NCBI GenBank assembly: GCA_902806565.1
Contig: CADCXA010000008.1
Location: 558,001 to 622,000 of the forward strand
Length of the DNA stretch: 64,000 bases
Direction of reading: 5' to 3'
From: Hypoxylon rubiginosum
Lineage: Eukaryota > Ascomycota > Sordariomycetes > Xylariales > Hypoxylaceae
In this document: piece by piece, positions 57,800 through 64,000 of the stretch
Numbering within the stretch: the stretch's first letter is position 1
Layout: each line of letters opens with the position of its first letter
Made by a program: the position numbers and the translations under genes
The notes under the pieces: generated by a model
Told to the model about the DNA's origin: nothing
Database searches by the model: none
What the model saw: the letters and a program-made list of their open reading frames with translations, nothing else

Positions 57800-58460
57800 T
57801 TACAGAGCAAGGGCCGCAAGACCGGCCGCAAGAAGAGCGCCGATGGGCGCAATCTTGTCAGCAGCAGCGGTAGGAATAGGAATGACTCCCGTGGTGGTTG
57901 GGGGGATGGGAGTGTTGGTGGGAAGTCCAGGGGTGGTGGGAACCCCAGGGGTGGTGGTGATGGGGACAGTTCCGGAGATGTAGGTCGACACTGGTGGCGT
58001 GTAAGTTATGACCGTCGAGCTCCCGTTGCCGACAGGGTAAGTGATAGTCGTGCCAACACTGCCCGTGGGATAATAGGTTGGTTTCGGGTACGAAGTTGTC
58101 GTGATCACCGGAGGCGTCGAGTAGGTGACGGTGCAAGGGCAGTCTGATAGATGGTTAGTCTTAAGTGGGCCCCGATATCATAAGCATATAAAGAGTTAGA
58201 CTTACTGGTGATGGTGACAGTGGTGGCGGACGTAGCAGTGTATGTCACGTTATTCCAAGCGAAAGTAGTCGGAGACTGAAAGGCGTGTTAGTTATACTCG
58301 TGATCAAGACACAAGTAGGTATGGTTGAGGTTATTAATCATACCGGGCAGTAAGTAGTGTAGTCAGTCTCGATGACTGTCGTCCAAACTGCGGTCTCTCC
58401 CCACGCATTCACGGCGGCGAACAGCCCAGCGGCGGGGGCAAGAATCTGGGTGAACCTCAT
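57800..58460 (-). CDS. GPI-anchored cell-wall protein, CCG-6-like
   Basis: Small secreted structural protein resembling Neurospora clock-controlled protein 6. Exons 58344-58460, 58206-58275 and 57800-58143 (GT-AG introns of 68 and 62 nt) give 176 aa. The signal peptide is MRFTQILAPAAGLFAAVNA. The mature part is Thr/Val-rich with the four-Cys pattern (TTYCPSPTTF ... TVTITNCPCTVTY), then a Pro/Thr-rich stalk with TTTPGVPTTPGLPTNTPIPP. A hydrophobic tail (IGALLAAGLAALAL) that ends the protein is typical of GPI addition. A TATATA box lies about 130 bp upstream. The Neurospora relative is rhythmic and abundant; whether that holds here is inference. Confidence 0.88.
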
Positions 58461-58590
58461 TTTGACCGGTATATTAAACCACGACTATTAGAGCGAGAGT
58501 ATCGGTATTATTATTATTATCAGACGATGTAGTTTACCAAGCGACTGGACGTTGTTAAAACGATTGTGGTGTCGGCTCAAGACTCGACAG

Positions 58591-58600
58591 GATATATAGA
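58591..58600 (-). promoter_or_regulatory. TATA box of the CCG-6-like gene
   Basis: Minus-strand TCTATATATC about 130 bp before the start codon. Confidence 0.6.
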
Positions 58601-61600
58601 GCTAGCGATTGATGGATGCTGAGTGATATGTGATGGTGGAAGTGTCGGATCGGATAGAAACGCCTGCAGGACAAGCCGCCTATTTATTACTCCCATTACT
58701 CCCTACGACTACGACAGTGAAGGGTTCGAATGCGGCATGGCAACCTGATGGTGGGTAATGACGAACAGCCCGACCATGCCGGTCCAGGCCGCACTTGCAG
58801 GCTTACAGGCCCAAAGGGCTCACAGGCTCACAGGCTCGGGAGGCTGGTCGTCCTTTGGATGATGTGATGCACCATCCATGGGCGGGCAACTTGCCCATAT
58901 CGACCGACGCCCTGTCCAAGCGAGCCGGGGTCGACAAGCCACAAAGGCAAGTAACCATACGACCGACTCATACTGTATCTAGAATAACTCTTAGACTATC
59001 GTATGGTCGGGTTAGTATTGCGGCAATTCCGTCGTCTTAGTGAGTACAGGATTACTATTTCGGCTATGGCTATTCCTAAAAATGTCTTGATCATCTCGTA
59101 ACGGACCGCCTTGGGTCCGCTCTCATAATTCAGCGATACCGTACCTGGCCTCGAGGGCTAGCTAGGCTTACTTGTTCCAGCCGGCCTAACCAGCGGCGGT
59201 AAGGTACGTTGCATCTAAAATCTCGGCCTCATCGAGCGAAGAGGTCGGTAAGAGGAAAAGTTCTTCCCGCCATGTGAGATGTCAAATAGCCGTCTTGAAC
59301 CCAGCCTAACGTAATACGAGGTAACAGTCCGAGTCGATAAAAGGGTTACTCACACGGGCGGAGAGCTATGAAAACGGTCAGCATAAACTGTTCCTTTTTT
59401 CAACAAATAGCTCTTTCGGGCCATCCCCATCGTGCGATAGATAAGGTAACGAGACAACCAGGCGGGGTTGGTGATGCTGGGCTGCCGATGCAGCGATGGT
59501 GCTGCGGCTGTGATAGGTGTTCAAGAGCCTCCCCTGCCTCTCTGGTCGATCAGCAGAGGCTGACCTTCGTTGATTGGCTACGTCATATTTATCGACTTTC
59601 GCTTTTGGGCAAGTGGGCTGCTGGGACTGGCGCAGAGACAGTTGGCGGTGAAAGTCTATACCCTTTGCGGCACAGCGATGCAACGATGCTACCGAAAAGA
59701 CCGAGGAAAACCTCGTGTTGCTGCGCTACCAGCTACCAGTCACCAATCTAGGCCAGGTGCCAAGACCCTCGACGATACTCCCGTCCATCGTCTCCCATGC
59801 TGCCCATGTTGAGGCTCGGAAGCTTCAGACTCTTCAATTTTGGGACAGAACATGTGTTTCCAGACAAGAATACCTACATAGTACGCAGATGGAGTCGATA
59901 TTGAAATGAAATATCCCACGAACGTAGCGCGCTTAGGATACGGGGTCTGGAATTAAGTCCAATCCTACCCAAATCAATACTCGTAAGATCATTGCCAGTT
60001 GAGGGCCGGGGGTTGAAGAGCTGAACATGATAAGCGAAAGACGACAAGGGCACCTTGAAAGGCACCTTGAAAGACGAGATGGGAAAGATGCGAGAAACTA
60101 TTTTTTTTGTTCGCTTTTCGATAGTGGGCGGGGATGTAATCAGCGATAGCCCGGACGGCGGCGGGGAGGGATTTTCAGCTTCGGCCGATTCCAGAGAACA
60201 ATAAACCTAAAAATGTAGTGAGGCAGATTAGAAGATACGGTAGGAGGTAGGTAAAGATTAGATAGGTACGATAAGGTAAGCACAAATCAGCGAGGATCAG
60301 CATTCTTCTCATTTAAAAAAAAAATAATTCCCCAAAGTATTTCTCAATTCGAAAACATCACCTGGGAAAAAAGATAAAGTGGAACATCTCAACAATGCAG
60401 GACTTTGCTGGTCGAGATGTGATGCATCAAACTCCAGCATATCCGCAGGGTGAAAAATATTTCAGCCCAAATCAATACTCGGTCGACGAAGATCTGTAAG
60501 CCCACCGCTTTCACTTTAGTATTGGGTCTGCCGGTATGAGGTCTGAGGTATGAGGAGGCATCGAGGCATCGAGACATCGAGCAAGGGGTAGCGAGCATTG
60601 ACCGTCCGAGCCTCCCTTGAGAAACATGCCCTGCTTGCTACGTATTGCAGCAGTCACTCGGCATCATCGCAGGATGTGGGATGTGACGAGGAACTCTCTG
60701 CGATCTCGGCTAAGGACAGGGGGGACACCGATGAGCAGTCAGCACGGGCTGGCTGCAGCTGTCGCGGCCGCGAACCATTGAGAACCTTGGCACGTCGCTG
60801 CGAGATTCGGAGAGGCGGGATAACTCGAACAGGCTCGAGCAAGGGTCGTCGGACTTCCGCCCAAAGGCCACCAACTCAGCGACGACGGAGACGTCTCCTG
60901 ACCCCGCAGCAGCTCAACAGACAACAGAGCGGGAAGACTTCAGCTCTTTTCTGACGGGGTTATGGATGCTCCGGGAGCTACCAAATACCTAGCACACCGT
61001 CGCCGATGTTCCCGTTACATCGGGGGCCCTGAAAATTTCTGAAGGTCCAAGCCTTTGTCTCCCACTTCTCCGTTGATGTCTATTGGGCGGGGTCCGGCAA
61101 AGCAGATGTGCCAAGCAACGGCCCGGAAAATTTTCACTTTCTAGAATTCCCCCTGATAGGACCGTCGATAGTTAGTGCTATCACCGCTCTGCTGATGGTT
61201 ATACCAAATTCTCACTTGCCCTCAAGGTTCAAATCGTGGCGGCGACACCTCGATATGCCGAGCTCGTTTGTCCGAGGAGGTCGAGTTAGTGCTTTTTTTT
61301 TTCTTCTCCTTCTACCTCACGCGGACCGGTAGACTCTCGGCCTTTTGACGGTACGAAGAGGCTGGTCTGAAGGTTGAGATGTGGTAAAAATCAAAGCGTT
61401 GCTTGGCTTTACTGTAGTCTCAGGAAAGCCCTTTCGTCGTCGAGAACAGAGGAAACATACCATTGCGAATTATTTGGGATGAATCATATCATGAATCATC
61501 TATCCCTTGGTTCAAGAGGATGTCTAATATCGACTTCAAATTTCCCGCCGAATTCGAAGCCCTACTTGGAACTAACAGACCTCGCGTCTTTCTCTTGGCT

Positions 61601-63790
61601 ATTTAGGAGGAATATAAATTTTCACATGCTTGATGCACAAGCTAAAATTTTGCAGATATTTACTATGGGACGCTGTTACTAACCTAGCAGATGGGACTTG
61701 ACCGATCGGTTCATAATAAGCGTCCAGTGAAGAAGCGATGAGATTCAAGCCTCGATCCAAGCCTTTCATATGAAGGACCGATAAACTGACCGATCATCTC
61801 GCTAGTGGTTGGCTACCGGTTGTGGTCAATACATGCAAACATCTCACCTCATCTGGCTTAGCAATAAACTTGCAGTTCTTTGTGGATCGCGACGTGTGGC
61901 AAAAGCAAACCAAGGACATTGTTCCTGCTTTTTAACACCATCCCGTCTTTGATGGTGTGAAGGGGAACGGGCTCTAGTGCCTAGCGTCCGGGCTTGCGGG
62001 CGCCAAGTGCGATTTATAGTATATAGGCCTAGACGCCGGTCGATCCCGGTTCGATCCCGGTGCCTTGCTAGCCTCGGTTCCTGGTTTCTTGCTGTATCCA
62101 CTTAGCCGTCAGCATGAGGTCGCTGGCTGGCGGACGAGCAGGCTCGGGTGACCGGCCTTGATTACTCACGTCTACCAGACCACGACATACTGGCTGGCTC
62201 GCCTATACTACGGTACTAACACTCACGTCCTATTCCAAAATTTTCTTAGTTTCCACAATTTTCATAACGCCGTATCTAGCCAGGATAGCCGAATTAGAAC
62301 ATGTGCCCTGTTTCTTTTACGAAATCTAAACCACGCCGATATTTTACAGTCAAGAAGTTCGTACGCTCATTGACATCACAGCGCGTTGTCACTATCGAAA
62401 TAGTGCGATGGCTTGCGCTTAACCCCTCGTCACAAGAACGCCGGCGTTGCGTTGGTCACGGAGAATCGTTGAAAACTTTGCAAGCTACGGTCACAGCATG
62501 GATTCTATCGGGGCAACTCGAAAAAAAAAATGGTATGTCTATCTCGTCGTGACCACTCACCTGCAACTGGATGCCCAGTATACCCCCATTATTCGTGGCG
62601 CGGAGACTATCGACCATTTCCCCATTTCTATCTGACTCCCTTCGCGACTTGGAGCCTGGACAAGGTTATCTTGTCAGTAATCGGTCAAGAAATGTGAAAT
62701 ATTTATCTAGTCCTCTCTCGACTGGTTCCACGTGTCGATTAATATTCGGCTGAACAACTGAGCAAAGGAATTCATCCGATCGCAAAGTCCAATAGCATGG
62801 CTTATTTGCTGAGCTGCCTAGTCACGCAGCCGTGGGTACGGTGATATATACCGCATGGTCATTTTGTTGAGCAAACTCTTTGTCCAGATGGAGTTGTACC
62901 CTCTGAGGGCATGCCACATAGTACCGATGCCACATGGGTTTTATGTCAGGTACCAGGAACACCAGGAACAAGACTTGGCCAGCGGTCCAATCGGGTTCTA
63001 GACTTTGTTAAATCGACTGGTTGCTCATGCAGGTAAAAATTCTTTTCTTGTTCTCTTTGTGTGCCACCCCCCCTTGTCTATCCTTGTCCATCCTTTTTGG
63101 TTTTCCCGCCCTTTCGGGCAGTCCACCCGGTGCCATGAGATTGGTCGAAACGCCAGGACTTACCCTGCAAGGTACTGGTCGCATTTTACATCCACGCCCC
63201 CTCCATCTCACATCTCATCCATCAGTCAGCCCTAAAGGTTGGCAGCGCCAAGATCTCACGAGCTCGCCAACCGCCAAGCTTCCACGATCAAGGACAGCGC
63301 GCATCGGAACGGGGGTGACGCTATACATCAACGCCTTCTAGAATTGCTTGTTAGTGGGTAATAATATGGATAAAGGGTCGGCGGGCTGGGTTCAGCATCT
63401 GAGCATATGGTATTCGCCCCGTGTTATAGGCTTGAACGCACTTTGTTCCCCTCTGGAGGGGATTACTAGTGCAGGGCTTGCCGTTTAGCTGTCAAGCCAG
63501 CCAGACTTGGGATGTAACCTTGATTCAGGAACAGGCTATCATCCTCCACAATCACCGCAGTCAGCCAATGGATTTCCCACACCGTGGCTGCGCTTTTTCT
63601 GATACATTCACGGCTCCAGATGGATTGGATGGATTATGGATCGTGGAATCGGCCCAGCAGCCCCACAGCTTGCTCCTCTCTATACTATACTAGATGTACT
63701 CGACGTTTCTTCTCTCGTCAGGGTATTTTGATTGGTGGAAGTACACAATGGGAGGGCCACGCACCCGAGTACCAGATGCCTTTGTCACTT
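58601..63790. other. Long gene-poor region
   Basis: About 5.2 kb without a gene I can support. The longer open frames (59368-59751, 60598-60954, 61374-61682) have no motif, no splice partners and no signal sequence that convinces me. Noted elements are CACAGGCT repeats at about 58817-58836, GCATCGAGGCATCGAGACATCGAG at about 60557-60581, AAAGGCACCTTGA twice at about 60044-60070, an 8-bp hairpin ACACCATC/GATGGTGT at 61935-61958, and GATCCCGGTTC/GATCCCGG tandem at about 62042-62060. Confidence 0.5.
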
Positions 63791-63793
63791 TGA

Positions 63794-64000
63794 CATTTAT
63801 AAAGCCCTCGTACTATCCAGAGGCGTTTTCTTTCCACCCCTTCTACTAAACTTATCAACTTCTGGTTCTTGACACTCTCCTTGCGCTCTTGGTAGCTAGC
63901 ATTTTCGTTCCTTCTTTGAAGCATTTCAGTGATACACTCCTTTTTATCACTAAGCCCTTCTACACAGCATAGCTACAGTACACAGTTCTTGCAATTCTTT
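63794..64000 (+). promoter_or_regulatory. Core promoter and leader of a gene beyond the window
   Basis: TTTATAAA at 63796-63803 is followed by about 200 bases of CT-rich leader (TTTTCTTTCCACCCCTTCTAC, CTTATCAACTTCTGG, CACTCTCCTTGCGCTC) with no ATG-led frame of length. This is the look of a strong fungal promoter and 5' UTR on the plus strand; the coding part is outside the window. Confidence 0.55.

Noticed and set aside
58724..58736. GGTTCGAATGC as a B-box
   Set aside because: The last two consensus bases fail, and no T-stem or oligo-T run follows.
1..64000. CRISPR arrays, insertion sequences or operons
   Set aside because: No regularly spaced direct repeats, transposase genes or terminal inverted repeats were seen, and the gene structures are eukaryotic.

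Overview
The window is nuclear DNA from a filamentous ascomycete (Pezizomycotina, most likely Sordariomycetes; a Xylariales-like species is my inference). The evidence is protein-coding genes with short spliceosomal introns (55-152 nt, GTAAGT-like donors, YAG acceptors), fungal-specific families (Aim6-like, CCG-6-like, GH7 endoglucanase, CYP65-like P450), long AT-mixed intergenic spacers, and many copies of the short palindromic motif ACCTAGGTA. There is no operon structure; genes lie on both strands with their own promoters.

Layout. 1-3280: gene-free leader with microsatellites. 3281-6742: phosphoinositide phospholipase C. 6743-14651: about 7.9 kb without a supportable gene, including an AT-rich block. 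14652-16367: vacuolar DHHC palmitoyltransferase (PFA3 type). 17011-18391: secreted GH7 endoglucanase. 19597-20914: five-finger C2H2 protein. 22122-23188: tail-anchored E2 enzyme UBC6. 23737-23836: tRNA-His with an intron. 24423-30799: largest TFIIIC subunit (B-block binding, Tfc3 type). 32085-34676: fungal multi-span membrane protein of unknown role. 36179-37191 and 37781-39033: a divergent pair, a lysine-rich coiled-coil protein and an Aim6-like phosphodiesterase. 39476-40795: RmlD/MAT2B-like reductase with an apparent reading-frame break. 42614-45572: RA-PH domain protein. 48355-50256: cytochrome P450. 50513-51708: farnesyl diphosphate synthase, tail to tail with the P450. 52306-54456: APC/C subunit 8 (Cdc23). 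57800-58460: small GPI-anchored CCG-6-like wall protein. 58461-64000: gene-poor, ending in a TATA box and CT-rich leader that point to a gene starting beyond the window.

Most genes are ordinary housekeeping genes: lipid signalling (PLC, RA-PH), ER quality control (UBC6), cell cycle (APC8), sterol/isoprenoid supply (FPPS) and Pol III transcription (TFIIIC). Three are accessory: GH7, P450 and the CCG-6-like protein.

The most interesting signal is a set of orphan Pol III control elements. Besides the real tRNA-His, B-box sequences (GGTTCGANNCC type) occur in intergenic DNA at 16826, 30870 and 35107, and a weaker case at 62048. One sits about 70 bp upstream of the start codon of the gene for the TFIIIC subunit that should bind it, which suggests autoregulation. 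Another has both A and B boxes, but oligo-T runs between them would stop Pol III. Other points are the frame break in the RmlD-like gene, a 66-nt stop-free intron that splits a zinc finger, a perfect 15-bp hairpin at 57656, a 24-bp palindrome directly after the APC8 stop codon, and abrupt GC-rich islands inside several genes. Exon borders are my own reading of splice signals and family patterns; no alignment was run.
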